Below, one piece after another: positions 1 through 10,799 of a stretch of DNA of 64,000 nt. The DNA is from Antilocapra americana. Lineage: Eukaryota > Chordata > Mammalia > Artiodactyla > Antilocapridae. Location of the stretch: NCBI GenBank assembly GCA_007570785.1, contig ML660774.1, forward strand, positions 11,190,476 through 11,254,475, given 5' to 3'. Numbering within the stretch: the first letter of the stretch is position 1; every line of letters starts with the position of its first letter. Both the position numbers and the translations under genes were made by a program. Below the pieces are notes generated by a model. The model was not told where the DNA came from, did not search any database, and saw only the letters and a list, made by a program, of their open reading frames with translations.

Positions 1-27
1 CTTAAATGTTTCCATAACTTAACACTA

Positions 28-141
28 GGACTTCCCTGGTGGTCCAGTGGTTAAGACTTCACCCTTCCAATGAAGGGACATGGGTCCTGTCCCTGGTCGG
101 GGAAGTAAAATCCCGCATGCTGTGCAGCCTGGCCAAAAAAA
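28..141 (+). mobile_element. tRNA-Glu-derived SINE (Bov-tA/CHR type)
   Basis: The typical head (ACTTCCCTGGTGGTCCAGTGG) is followed by a B-box-like segment and a poly(A) tail at about 133-141. It lies in the FGL1 intron. Confidence 0.85.
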
Positions 142-234
142 AAATTTTTAAGCCAAAGTTTATTAAAAATAATAATAAATATTTTTAATAAAAATAAAAT
201 TATGACACATTTAATGATAAGATAGATAATAAAA

Positions 235-402
235 AGTGAAAATCACTCAGTCGTGTTCAACTCTTCATGGAATTCTCCAGGCCAGAATACAGGAGTAGGT
301 AGCCTTTTCCTTCTCCAGGGGATCTTCCCAACCCAGGGATCAAACCTGGGCTTTCCACATTGCAGGCAGATTCTTTACCAACTGAGCTATGAGGGAAGTC
401 CC
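235..402 (-). mobile_element. Bov-tA SINE, reverse orientation
   Basis: Reading the reverse strand gives the usual order of tRNA-like head, central 'gaagatcccctggag' block and Bov-A tail. It is somewhat diverged, and the central part is shortened. Confidence 0.8.
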
Positions 403-1139
403 TAAGACAGATATTAGACATCCTATGTGACTATTTGGAGTATAACAGCTAAAAAAATTCCAGAAGTCAATAGATCTGTATTTAATATTCTTCACAGATG
501 TTGTAAGCATGAAGGAGGAGTTTATTTCATAAACTATGAAATATAAATCCAATTCAATTTTACTTTATTTTTCAGCATACAGGAAAACTACTGGAGAATC
601 CATCAAGAGCAAAAAAAAAAACCACTCAATAAACAAAAAATACATAATAACACATAAATTCTAAGAAAATACATAATATATTTAGCATAATATATAGTGT
701 ATAAAATATATAAAAATTTGCTCACACCAAAGGGTATGGTTTTGGTCTCGAAATACATTTCTTTTTTCTTATTTATAAGTTACTGTATTATTACTAAATC
801 AATTGTTTTCTGAATCCTAATTCATCTCATAGTAGAAAACACCTAATTACATACAATCTGGCAATTTTTGAAAACAATGCACAAATACATGATTTTTATA
901 CAACGTATAGTTAAATGCATTTTTTAAGCTTCTGGGTGTGATTGAATTATGGGCCTTTATTAAAAGATTACTCTACCAAATTCACACTAATTGTTGACAG
1001 TCACAACAGCCGTTTAGCATCATCTGTTCAGCCAACATGACCACTGGTTTAACCATGTCCGCTTGCGCAGGAGACCCTAGTATTTATGAGACAGTATCTC
1101 AAAGGACAGTATGTGTTGTGTTTAAAGTAGAGACTCCAA

Positions 1140-1290
1140 AGCCTGGGTTCAAAGTCCAGTTGCCCATGTTGCTAGCAGTGGCTTTTGAGCAAATTACTTG
1201 ACCTCTTTCTGCCTCTTATTCTTTATCTGTAAAATGGGAGTGATAAGGATACCTGTTTCTTTGGTGTAAAGATCAAATAAGTGAATAGAT
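1140..1290 (+). mobile_element. MIR SINE (ancient)
   Basis: A diverged MIR core is visible: 'gcaaattacttgacctcttt', then 'tctgtaaaatggga' and a run ending near 1290. This is old mammalian background. Confidence 0.65.
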
Positions 1291-2299
1291 CTAATGAAAT
1301 GCTTTCAAAAGCATTTCTCATTTAACTCAGTGAATGCCAGCTCTCTACTTACATCATTATGTCATCTCTCCTTTACTTTCAGAGGAGAGAGCCCACCAAT
1401 GCTCCCCACAGCAATGTTGCAGCTTCCCCTCTCCTGTGGGTCTCATCGTATGTTGCCTGGGGCTGAGGATGGCACTCCTGGCATTTCCCAGCATGCTCTG
1501 TGGCATGTGGCAGAGCTCAGGCCTTCCTTTGAGTTTAGAATATGGGGGTACATAGCGCCTTTGGTTCTCAGTCACCATTCTGGGACAAGAGGAAAAAGTT
1601 TATTTGGCAGGCTGGCACGTCCCTTTGTGAAGCTTCAACATCCATCCTTTCAGCACAGTTTGCTTTCTGCTTGAGCAGAGAGTATTCACCTCACCCAGTT
1701 TAACATAGTGTTTGTCAGAGAGCAGGAAGCCTTGGCCTCACTCTAGCATTATGTAAGTATCCAAAAATTCTTTTTTAAACTCCCATGAACACAGATCTCT
1801 CTAACCCTACCCCTCTTCTGCCTATTCTTTCGGGTGGTTGAGTGAGTCAAAACATTTTGAAAATTGTAATTTAAAATATCTAGTTAATATTTTAAACCCT
1901 CTATTGCTTGAACTTTATATCAGAGTAAAAGTCACGTTTTCCCAAGGCAAGCTCCTTAATCTATTTGCTGTAAGAAATTGAGCTAGTGGCATTTTTTTTA
2001 TTTCTTTGTTTGGGTTTTGTTTTTGTTTTTTTCAGTGGAAATCTTTCCTCTGAATCTTAAGTTGTGTTTGGCATTTTCCTCTGGAAAGATCAAAAATTTT
2101 TTAAAAACCCAGAGTTGGCATAAAATAAGAACAAATAGAAAATGTTGGCTGAAAACTCCATATTCATAGAGTTTTCCAGGGGCAAATGTTATAGCTAATT
2201 ATTTCCATATTTGCTTGGGGAATAGTCTGAACTTTGTGAGTCTTTACTATTCAGCTCTTTGGTAGGTGGTTAAATGTAAGCAAAGAGCTGTTTTCCTAA

Positions 2300-2695
2300 C
2301 AAGCTTATACAGAGTGAAGTAAGAAAGAGAAAAAATAAATATTGCATATTAACACATATATATAGAATCTAGAATGATGGTACTGATTAACCTATTTGCA
2401 GGGCAGGAATAGAGATGCAGACATGGAGAACAGACTTGCGGACACAGCAGGGGAAAGAGAGGGTGGGACTAATTGAGAGAAGCATTGATACATACACTGC
2501 CATGTGTAAAATAGTCAGTGGGAGGCTACTGTATAGCACAGGGTGCTCTGTGACAACCTGGGGGTGTGAGGCGGGGTGGAAGGGATGCTCAAGAGCGAGG
2601 GGATATATGTGTACTTAAGGTTGATTCACATTGTTGTACAGCAGAAACACAGCATTGTAAAGCAATTATCTTCCAATTTAAAAAAAATAAATGGA
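2300..2695 (+). mobile_element. L1 3' end (ruminant L1), sense orientation
   Basis: This matches the bovine L1 3' UTR: 'gagatgcagacatggagaac', a G-rich stretch near 2560-2600, and 'acagcagaaacacagcattg' before an A-rich tail. It is the same type of 3' end as the copy at 30102-30425. The remainder of the element is missing (5' truncated). Confidence 0.8.
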
Positions 2696-3149
2696 AAAAA
2701 AAATCTGCTGACTTTAATGAAAAGTGCTGTGCAATGTACTTGACCACAAGATGTAAGCTTTTGAACAACCTTGAACTAATTTTAGATAATCATTTTCACA
2801 TTGTTTTTCTTCTTGTTTAATTGCAAAACAGGATTTAAAAAAAAATAATCCAGAATGTGGAAAAGAACACATGGGCTTCTGAATCTCAAAAATGAGTATA
2901 TGATTAAGGCCAAACTCATTGGAAAAATGGACATCTCACCAAAGCAGTAATAAATGATGGGTCTCAACCTGATGAGGGTTTTAGAAAGTGACTAAGGTTC
3001 TTTATTTGTGTTTTCCTCTGATTCCTATTGCCTCTTCAATCTATTTAATGTGGGATATACTTTATGTGTAACAAAATTATAGACAATTTGGCATCAGAAC
3101 AATGAAAATGAAGAAAGAACTCAATATGCTAAAAGAATGGAATTGTCAA

Positions 3150-3310
3150 TCAGGGCAAGAAATTTTTTATTAGGTACAATTGAAACAATTAAAACATTAA
3201 TTAATTTCTGATATATAATATAATGATACGATGTTTGTATATATTGTAAAATGATCACTACGCTAAATCCAGTTAACATCCATCACCATTTATAGTTACA
3301 GAATTGTAGA
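3150..3310 (+). mobile_element. Old L1 fragment
   Basis: The segment 'aaaatgatcactacgctaaa' through 'catccatcaccatttatagt' is typical of an old L1 3' region. It is short and diverged. Confidence 0.5.
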
Positions 3311-3470
3311 AAATATTTTTTTAAAAAGGAGGAAATGAAAAAATGATAAGGGTAAAATTTGGAAAGTTAGTGATGTTAAATTATAGTATTTTTATTCAAA
3401 AGTCTGTGATTGGGTATCCTGTAAACTATCTTTTTACAGTAGCCATTAATTCAACTACCCTAAAACAGAG

Positions 3471-3754
3471 TGGAAAAGGCAATGGCACCCCACTCCAGTA
3501 GTCTTGCCTGGAGAATCCCATGGACGGAGGAGCCTGGTAGGCTGCAGTCCATGGAGTTGCAAAGGGTTGGACATGACTGTGTGACTTCACTTTCACTTTT
3601 CACTTTCATGCATTGGAGAAGGAAATGGCAACCCACTCCATTGTTTTTGCCTGGAGAATCCCAGGGATGGGGAAGCCCGGTGGGCTGTGTCTATGTGGTC
3701 GCACAGAGTCTGGCACAACTGAAGTGACTTAGCAGCAGCAGTAACAGCAACAGC
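3471..3754 (+). mobile_element. Bov-A2 dimeric SINE with 9-bp TSD
   Basis: Two Bov-A units sit in tandem ('ggcaatggcaccccactcc' and 'ggaaatggcaacccactcc'), joined by a 'cactttcacttttcactttc' linker and ending in an AGC-rich tail. The 9-bp direct repeat AAAACAGAG flanks it at 3462-3470 and 3755-3763, which marks a clean retrotransposition event. Confidence 0.88.
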
Positions 3755-3806
3755 AAAACAGAGCTGCCTGGTTATCTAAACAATATCGAGTTCGTATCTG
3801 CCATAT

Positions 3807-4016
3807 GGCCTTCTGCAGTGGCTCAGTAGTAAAGAATCCACCTGCAATGCAGATGCCAGTTTGATCCCTGGGTTGGGAAGATCCCCTGGAAGAGGGCATG
3901 GCAACCCACTCCAGTATTCTTGCCTGGGAGAATCCCATGGACAGGGGAGCCCGGTAGACAACAGTCCATAGGATCCCACAGAGTTGGGCATGACTGAAGT
4001 GATCTAGGACACACAT
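3807..4016 (+). mobile_element. Bov-tA SINE
   Basis: A full-length tRNA-like head plus Bov-A body ('gatcccctggaagagggcat', 'ccagtattcttgcctggga') lies just downstream of the Bov-A2 dimer. Confidence 0.85.
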
Positions 4017-4775
4017 ATTAGCCGTATTCTCTAATTCAGCACACATCAGCCTAGATGAGACCAGTGGTTATTAATTTATCCCACCCTCACATAATTTAAG
4101 AAACAGATATTACTTTTTGGTGACAAATTGGTAGCATCAGTGGTCAAAGAAATACCAGCACAGAGAAGACTACTGGGACGAAATAATAGAAACTTACAGT
4201 TTTTAGCAAAAACGTCTAAGAATGCATGGACTCTTACAAATTTCAGTGGGTGAGTAAAAACTCTGGTGAGACTGGGAGGTTATAAGAATCTAACAAGATT
4301 ACTATTTTGAGTTCATTTCCATATGTTCAGAATGTTTTATAATGCTGTAAATCAAGATAATCTGTATTAAATTGTTTGGTGTTATATTTCTACTTTCATT
4401 TTAGTGCCATGAGAGAAAAAAGTTTCTCTGTCCTGTCTGATGAAGATATAAGTTTCACTTAAATTTACTGTAATTAACTAAAAAGTAATTTCAAACTCTT
4501 TTAAAAAATCAGAAATGAGAAACCATATACCTATTTCACTGTTTTATTTTTTCCATGATTATATCAAGAAGTCAGATGATAATTATATCATCTAGGAAAA
4601 AAGAACTTCCTAGTAGCCACTGGAAGATGTACAAGATGTAGTTTTAAACAGTTGATTATCTACATCATGTATTTATCTGTCTCCATTAGTATTGAGTAAT
4701 CTCATTCGGAGGCTCCCTTTAAAAAAAAAAAAAAAGACACATGACAAATATTACATTACTTTGTTTTCCAAACAG

Positions 4776-4935
4776 ATTGTTCAGAGATTTTCAATGATGG
4801 GTACAAGCAGAGTGGATTTTACAAAATCAAGCCTCTCCAGAGCCCAGCAGAATTTTCTGTTTATTGTGACATGTCTGATGGAGGAGGATGGACTGTAATT
4901 CAGAGACGATCTGATGGCAGTGAGAACTTTAACAG
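4776..4935 (+). CDS. FGL1: FGL1 coding exon A: start of fibrinogen-like domain (residues 82-135)
   Basis: FGL1 (fibrinogen-like 1, hepassocin) is a secreted liver protein that acts as a hepatocyte mitogen and is a known ligand of the inhibitory T-cell receptor LAG-3. This exon begins with the last two bases of the Asp82 codon, giving [16 protein letters not shown] and then [17 protein letters not shown], the signature opening of a fibrinogen C-terminal domain. Cys83 and Cys112 are the first conserved disulfide pair. The exon is 160 nt, with an AG acceptor at 4774-4775, a GT donor at 4936, and the last codon (Arg135) split 2+1. Numbering follows human FGL1 and fits without gaps. Identity to FGL1, rather than FGL2 or fibrinogen chains, rests on near-identity to the human protein over all five exons. 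Confidence 0.96.
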
Positions 4936-5165
4936 GTGTGCTAATTATGACGTAAGGATTTATTTGGAGTAAGAAATATGAGGTTTACAAAAGTTAAGCC
5001 TCTTTATTATATCATGAAGTGTATTAGAACTGCATTCTTTCTAAATAAATAAAGTCCATTAGCTAATCAAGAAGATATTGTGGGTAGGGGTAGAAGCCTG
5101 CCCCTTGGGTACTGTAAAGGTCCATTTGGATTTTGCTAAAGTCAGCTTTCATTTTCATTTTTTAG

Positions 5166-5263
5166 AGATTGGCATGACTATGAAAATGGCTTTGGAAATT
5201 TTGTCCAAAAAAATGGTGAATATTGGTTGGGTAATAGAAATCTTCACTTATTGACCACACAAG
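5166..5263 (+). CDS. FGL1: FGL1 coding exon B (residues 135-168)
   Basis: This 98-nt exon continues the fibrinogen-like domain: DWHDYENGFGNFVQKNGEYW and then LGNRNLHLLTTQ, matching the conserved 'GFG.F..GEYWLGN..LH.LT' core of the family. The acceptor reads tttttag, directly followed by AGATTGG. Using the second AG two bases downstream would shift the frame, so 5166 is the start. The donor is GTAAGG at 5264. The terminal codon is split 1+2 and reads Gly168 with the next exon; as I recall, the human protein has Glu there, so this is a probable ruminant substitution. Confidence 0.95.
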
Positions 5264-5519
5264 GTAAGGTTTACCTGATACCAAATTCACTGGAAATACA
5301 ACAAAGGGAACACAACTGTTTTTCACTAAATCCTAGACAATAGAACTAATTCAGTAACTACTATGATTTGCAGATGGCCAATAATCCCTTTTGGGAAATG
5401 ATCTCCTTTGTGAAAGGTGGCTGCTTAGATCTAGGTTGTAGGAGAGATATTTCTCACATACAATTTTTTCTGTTTCTGGAAAGGAAATCTACTGTCATAA
5501 TTATTCTTTTAAATGACTT

Positions 5520-5965
5520 GCATGGCTCAAAACATATATATTGTATCACTTATCTATTGGCACAGTATTACTGTATAACAAGCCACTTACAAATTTAGTG
5601 ACTTAAAACAACAGCTCTTTATTATTTCTCACAAACATACAGGCCAGCTGGGTGGTTTTGCTCATTAGGGCTAGGCTCTGCTGATCTCGCTGGGCTGGCT
5701 CATGAGCTGGTGATCAACTTCCTCATCAGTGGGAGGCTGGCTGTTCAGCTCACTCCACATGGTCCATCATCTTACAGCTGGCTAGCCTGGGCTTGTTCTT
5801 GAAGCAGAAGCAGAGTTCCAAGAAAGAGAATGAAAGCACATAACTTACTTGAGATCTAGACTCAGCAGCGGCACACAGTCACTTACATTGCCTTCTGTTG
5901 GTGAAAGCAAGTCACAGGACCAGCTCAGATGTAAGGAGAAAGGAAATAGGCTTAATGGGAGGACT
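5520..5965. repeat. Ancient mammalian interspersed repeat, family not assigned
   Basis: A stretch of the form 'ttatctattggcacagtatt', 'agtgacttaaaacaacagct' and 'ttattatttctcacaaac' has the pattern of a common old mammalian repeat, probably a DNA-transposon or LTR relic. I recognise the pattern but cannot place the family with certainty. Confidence 0.45.
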
Positions 5966-6847
5966 ACAAAGTCCCATTGGAAAGGGAAAGGTGAAGAATT
6001 GAGGAATTATGGCTGTTTTTGGAATCAAATACCATAGAATATAAATGTTTTTGTTCCCATCCCTCTCCAAATCTTAATTTGAAAAACTTCCAAGATATAA
6101 CAAAACTGGAAGAGATTTCGATCTACCATCTAGATTTTACATTAACATTTTAATCCTGTAACTTTCCAACTATCCACCCATCAATCCATTTTTTTGACAT
6201 TTCCAAGTATATTGCAGACATCTGTATCATTCCCTCTATCTGCTTTTGCATGGATGTCTTTAACTAGAGTTTGGCATTTGTTTAAAGTATCACTAGTTCG
6301 ATAATATAGTTTCCAAGCTTCTCTTTTCCATGTTCTTTTGCTCCAATCCTTTATCTTCCTTAACTTACTTTCTACCTGAGATTGTAGTCAGTTCCACTCA
6401 AATCTGATTCTTAATGTTTCATAAAAGGCAATTGTATTGCTCAAGAAAGCATGCTAAATCACACTGGCAATGCACTCACTGTAAGAGCAAGGTTTATGCA
6501 TTCCAAACAAGTTAAGGAAAGAGATTGGTGTGTCTATATTCATAATAGTATCATTATAGAGATCTTGGAAACATCCCAGAATAGTAACTTAGAGAGGATG
6601 GATAATCATGGAAATGTAAAGCTTTCTTTGTACATTCTTCTTATGATCAGTGTTCTCTAAATTTCCAAGTATTTATTATCCTACTTGTGTTTTATGATAG
6701 ACCTATAACATTTATCATACCAATTTATGTTTCTTTCACATATTAATATGCATCTGGTTTTTCACTGAAACTATGAAAACCCCAAGAAGTAACCCTTGGA
6801 TCCTTCTAAACATACAGAATTCAAACTTATTAATTAATAATAGTGAA

Positions 6848-6967
6848 GGACAGAGAAGCCTGGTGTGCTGCAGTCCATAGGGTGGCAAAGAGTCAGACAT
6901 GACTGAGCAACTAAACAACAACAAATATTATTAATTAATTATTTTAAAAATAAAATATTATTTTTCT
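6848..6967. repeat. Left copy of the long direct duplication flanking an L1
   Basis: This 120-bp segment starts GGACAGAGAAGCCTGG and ends ATTATTTTTCT. It contains the 3' part of a Bov-A SINE (cagtccatagggtggcaaag) plus an AT-rich stretch. It is repeated at 7578-7693 with no base mismatch that I could find, except one extra ATTA unit here. The two copies bracket a 5'-truncated L1. Confidence 0.9.
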
Positions 6968-7580
6968 TTTTTTTTTTACTTTATTGTGTTGGTTTTGCCA
7001 TACAGTGACATGAAACCGCCATGGGTCTACACATGGTCCCCCTCCAGAACCCCCCTCCCTCCCCCCTCCCGACTCCCTCCCCCTGGGACATCCCTGTGCA
7101 CCAGCCCCGAGCATCAACCCTGGGTTGGCGATTGATTTCACATATGGTAATTAACATGTTTCAATGTCATTCTCCCATATCATCCCACCCTTGCCCTCTT
7201 CCACAGAGTCCACGAGTCTGTTCTATACATCTGCATTCCTTTTGCTGTCTCACATGCAGGGTTCTCGTTACCATCTTTCTAAATTCCATATATATGCGTT
7301 AGTATACTGTATTGTTGTTTTTCCTTCTGGCTTACTTCACTCTGGATAATAGGCTCCAGTTCTGTCCATCTGAGTAGAACTGCTTCAAATGAATTTTTTT
7401 TTAATGCTGAGTAATATTCCATTGTGTATATGTACTGCAGCTTTCTTATCCATTCGTCAGTTGATGGGCATCTAGGTTGCTTCCATGTCCTGGCTATTGT
7501 AAACAATGCGGCGATGAACATTGGGGTACACGTGTCTCTTTCAATTCTGGTTTCCTCGGTGTATATGCCCAGCAGTGGGA
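6966..7580 (-). mobile_element. 5'-truncated L1, reverse orientation
   Basis: The left end is the T-run expected of a reversed poly(A) tail (6961-6977). The L1 3' UTR follows: 'ggttttgccatacagtgaca', a C-rich block 7030-7085, 'agtaatattccattgtgtat' and 'ttgatgggcatctaggttgc'. It stops at 'gtatatgcccagcagtggga', a common internal L1 point, so it is 5' truncated. The GGA there is shared with the right flank (microhomology). It looks young. Confidence 0.88.
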
Positions 7581-7693
7581 CAGAGAAGCCTGGTGTGCTG
7601 CAGTCCATAGGGTGGCAAAGAGTCAGACATGACTGAGCAACTAAACAACAACAAATATTATTAATTATTTTAAAAATAAAATATTATTTTTCT
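7578..7693. repeat. Right copy of the long direct duplication flanking an L1
   Basis: This 116-bp segment repeats 6848-6967. The only difference I see is the loss of one ATTA in an ATTA-rich tract. After it the sequence goes on as unique intron. Confidence 0.9.
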
Positions 7694-7881
7694 AATTATT
7701 ATTAAGTATTTATTTGTCCAGATGCACTTTGGCAACATATCTGCTTCACATTTTCATTGGTGTTTCAGGCTGCCTACTCTCATGGTAGCAAAAGTGTATT
7801 TATCAGTTCCAGGTGTCACAACTGCATAGAACATCATCTCAAGGAGAAAGAATGACTTTCTCCCTACATTTCTTTTCTTTC

Positions 7882-8024
7882 CTTTTTTTAAAAAATATTG
7901 TGGCTATACCACAATATCTCCCATGTGTGGCATGGGGGATCTTTGTTTCCAGACCAGGGATAGAGCTCATGCCCTGTGCAGTGAAAGCACAGAGTCTTAA
8001 CCACTAGACTGCCAGAGAAGTCCC
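7882..8024 (-). mobile_element. tRNA-Glu-derived SINE, reverse orientation
   Basis: The reverse strand gives the SINE head (reverse of 'actgccagagaagtcc') and a body with 'ccagaccagggatagagctc'. It contains a short perfect palindrome at about 7895-7917 (atattgtgg, ctata, ccacaatat) that belongs to the SINE tail region. Confidence 0.8.
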
Positions 8025-9378
8025 CCTGTATTTCTTAATTATGAGAGCATTTAAAGCTAAGGAGTTGCCTCTTTAAAGTAGCTTTAGCCCCATTATATAA
8101 ATTTTGGCTGGAAGTGTTTGCAATAAAGCTAATTTAGAAGTGATCCAAAATTGAATTTTTATTTTCTCATTGACCAAAGAGATATTAGATATTTAGATGG
8201 TTACCTAAAAGTCTAAACCTCTTCTATAATGCAAAGTACTTTTTAGGAACATTGATTTAGCCTTTATTTCTGCTCTAGTTCACTGCATAGTCTTAGCTCA
8301 CATAACATTTACTACTTTTTGATCAGATTAAAGTGGCCTCTTCCTTGAAATCCCACTTTAGAGACCTCCATGAGTCAAGGAATCTGTGAGGCCAGAGAAT
8401 CTCCTAGACTCACTCTGGCAATACAGAGTCCAACATTCTCTACTGAAGAAGCCTTGACTCTGACTCCAGGACCTATTCATGCCTCTTCTTCATCTGTCCC
8501 CATGTAGGAAAATTGTACATCTGGTGTGTGCACCCCTAAGTCTGGGGGGAAGTGAAGAAACAGCTTTTATTTTGGATGTCAACACAGCTTGGTGTGCAGT
8601 CTGGAATGTCCATAAGTGTGGGCGAGGCCCTTTTCTCTGTGTGATGGAGATTGGGGTGGGACAAGTGATCAGGCCAACCATGGGCCAGGTCTTCATGACC
8701 TGCTGCTATGTTCCAGCTTAGAACTGGGAGGAGGCCAAGACTCTGAATTCAAACCTGATCTTACTGGTCATTGTGAAATTTTATCAAAGTAGAAGGATTG
8801 AATACAAATATATTATCTGACTGTCAGTTTGATTTATAACTTTTTATGTTCCTGACAATAGTTCTGTTTCTGAAAGAGTAGTCTTTGTTACTTGCAAATG
8901 ATGAGACAATGAAGAAAAGCTAATTACTTGATGGTATCAACTATTTCAGTCATTATTTAATGTTGAAGATCAACATCTTTATCAAAAGTAAGAAAAAAAA
9001 GGTCAACTTTTTAACTTCTTAAAACTTCTGTTTATTCACTGTTAGATTTCTTAATCGATGTACTGAAAAATGACTTGCTTTCTGTTGTTCTTTGCCAAGT
9101 GAATTACACGGGCTCTTATCTATGATATATCTAGTAGAAATGTTCTACCTTTAATATCACATTCCTAACTTTTTCCAAGTAAAATACACAGTAAAACATG
9201 CATGCTATAAATACAATGGAATCACTGTTTATTCTCTGAAAAGTGACTCATGGTAGATGGAAATGGTCTAGGTAAAATACAACCTCAAACTGTTTTTAAG
9301 GCTCAGTAAGTACATGTCATCTCATACATTAAAAAAAAAAACAAAAACCTACAATTTCTTTTTATTTTCCCTTCCTAG

Positions 9379-9467
9379 GAGACTACACGTTAAAAATTGA
9401 CCTTGCAGATTTTGAGAAAAATAGCCGTTATGCTCAATATAAAAATTTCAAAGTTGGAGATGAAAAG
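9379..9467 (+). CDS. FGL1: FGL1 coding exon C (residues 168-197)
   Basis: This 89-nt exon completes Gly168 and then encodes DYTLKIDLADFEKNSRYAQY and KNFKVGDEK, the beta-strand region of the fibrinogen-like fold ('LRIDL.D', 'A.Y..F.VG.E'). The acceptor is cttcctag at 9371-9378 and the donor GTACTA at 9468. It ends in phase 0, which matches exon D. All residues agree with the FGL1 family, and I see no stop or frameshift. Confidence 0.95.
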
Positions 9468-9609
9468 GTACTAACATTTCCAAATAAATATCACCACAAA
9501 TTAATGTATAAAACATACAATATAAAACCCAAAGTCAGGGGAAACTAAAATCTGCACTAGAGCCTGATCTTTTATTTATTAAATAAGCCTGTTTTTAAAA
9601 TAGTAATAG

Positions 9610-9670
9610 AGAATCCCAGGCGGGCTACACTCCATGGGGTCACAAGGAGTCAGACACTACTGAGTGACTG
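9610..9670 (+). mobile_element. Bov-A SINE tail fragment
   Basis: The segment 'gaatcccaggcgggctacac' to 'cagacactactgagtgactg' is the 3' part of a Bov-tA/Bov-A2 SINE. The CA microsatellite that follows probably grew from its tail. Confidence 0.75.
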
Positions 9671-9722
9671 CACACACAGACACACACACACACACAGACA
9701 CACACACACACACACACACACA
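9671..9722 (+). repeat. (CA)n microsatellite in FGL1 intron
   Basis: There are about 52 bp of CA dinucleotides with a few CAGA interruptions. The tract ends 41 bp before exon D. CA tracts near splice sites are known to bind hnRNP L and can change exon use; that this happens here is inference. Confidence 0.95.
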
Positions 9723-9763
9723 ATAGTAACAACTGATGATGGAAATCGCCTCTTTTTCTTTAG

Positions 9764-9951
9764 AATTCCTATGATTTACATATTGGAGAATATTCTGGAA
9801 CCGCTGGAGACTCCCTTACCGGAAATTTTCATCCTGAAGTGCAATGGTGGGCCAGTCACCAAAGAATGAAATTCAGTACGTGGGACAGAGATAACGACAA
9901 CTATGAAGGAAACTGTGCGAAAGAGGATCAGTCTGGCTGGTGGTTTAACAG
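9764..9951 (+). CDS. FGL1: FGL1 coding exon D: calcium-site region (residues 198-260)
   Basis: This 188-nt exon encodes [20 protein letters not shown], then [20 protein letters not shown] and [20 protein letters not shown]. The acidic run with Asp238, Asp240 and Asp242 matches the calcium-binding loop of fibrinogen C-terminal domains. Cys248 pairs with Cys261 of the next exon. 'GWWFNRCH' is the most conserved motif of the family. The acceptor is tttctttag and the donor GTTTGA at 9952, which is weaker than GTAAGT. The Arg260 codon is split 2+1. The exon has a CA repeat 41 bp upstream and a SINE insertion about 40 bp downstream. Confidence 0.96.
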
Positions 9952-9999
9952 GTTTGATGTTTCATGAACACAGTTCCAATGGCATTGATGATATCTGAC

Positions 10000-10277
10000 C
10001 GCTGCTGCTGCTGCTAAGTTGCTTCAGTCGTGTCTGACTCTGTGCGACCCCATAGACGGCTAGGCCACCACACTCCCCCGTCCCTGGGATTCTCCAGGCA
10101 AAAGTACTGGAGTGGGTTGCCATTTCCTTCTCCAATGCATGAAAGTGTAAAGTGAAAATGAAGTCGTTCAGTTGTTTCTGACTCTTTGCGACCCCATGGA
10201 CTACAGTCCACCAGGCTCCTCCGTCCATGGAATTTTCCAAGCAAAAGTACTGGAGTGTGTTGCCATTGCCTTCTCCA
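10000..10277 (-). mobile_element. Bov-A2 dimeric SINE, reverse, with perfect 10-bp TSD
   Basis: Two reversed Bov-A units start with a GCT-repeat tail (gctgctgctgctgctaag) and include 'aaaagtactggagtgggttg'. The direct repeat GATATCTGAC flanks it at 9990-9999 and 10278-10287. The insertion lies only 39 bp past the exon D donor. Confidence 0.92.
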
Positions 10278-10799
10278 GATATCTGACTGGTGGGCATTAA
10301 TTAATGTATGCAATAGTGTTGGTCTGCTTTGTAATAGTGGTATTATTAAGTAATCATCCTTATTAGAATATTGCAGTAATGAAGTAGCTTTAAGGATTTG
10401 TTCACTGTGTACCTTAGTCAAGCTTGAAAGATACGTCATAGAGAAAAATCAAATTACTGCTTTTATAAAGTTGTTTGCAAATGGATTTATGGGTGAGTTA
10501 TCATAAACAGTGGGTCACAAATTGACGCAAAGAAATACAGAGCATTTTCGACATTCTGATAACCAGGTAGCTCTTCACCTTCTCCTACCATGTTGTTGTA
10601 AATTTTTCTGTGTAATACTATTTTACATTTACTGTGACTTTTTAAAAATCATTCAACCCAAGCTCCTCTAAATGCATAAATTTCCTCTAACATTCCTGAA
10701 ACCTAATTCCACCTTCTGGTTGAATACTCCAATGTTACTTTATCAGCAAATTCATTCCATTTTTGATTGTACTAAAAAATCAGTTTTTCTTTTTTAAAT

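Larger units (their letters stand above)
1..4775 (+). other. FGL1: FGL1 intron (3' part), upstream of the first visible exon
   Basis: This is intronic sequence ending in a normal acceptor (pyrimidine-rich tract, then AG at 4774-4775). The first exon after it starts in the middle of a codon, so a coding exon must lie further upstream. I looked here for the exon encoding the coiled-coil/linker part of FGL1 and did not find it. The stretch holds SINEs, L1 3' pieces and one MIR, listed separately. The rest is AT-rich sequence with no recognisable feature. Confidence 0.8.
5264..9378 (+). other. FGL1: FGL1 intron between exons B and C
   Basis: This is a 4.1-kb intron with GT at 5264-5265 and AG at 9377-9378. 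It holds an old interspersed repeat (5520-5965), the L1 with long flanking duplications (6848-7693) and one reverse SINE (7882-8024). From 8025 to 9378 I see no repeat I can name, no exon and no conserved coding signal. Confidence 0.85.

Noticed and set aside
28..100. tRNA-like heads of the many SINEs as possible tRNA genes
   Set aside because: They carry A/B-box-like segments but no complete cloverleaf or anticodon arm, and all continue into SINE bodies and poly(A) tails.
3729..4046. Open frames of 60-140 codons within SINE copies (here and at 10014-10439, 20068-20430, 27981-28346, 41387-41791 and others)
   Set aside because: All are translations of Bov-tA/Bov-A2 sequence and recur with the same peptides at many places. 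They are repeat shadows, not genes.
9671..9722. CA-rich repeat array considered as an ordered repeat-spacer array
   Set aside because: A plain dinucleotide microsatellite with no spacers. CRISPR arrays do not occur in mammalian nuclear DNA.
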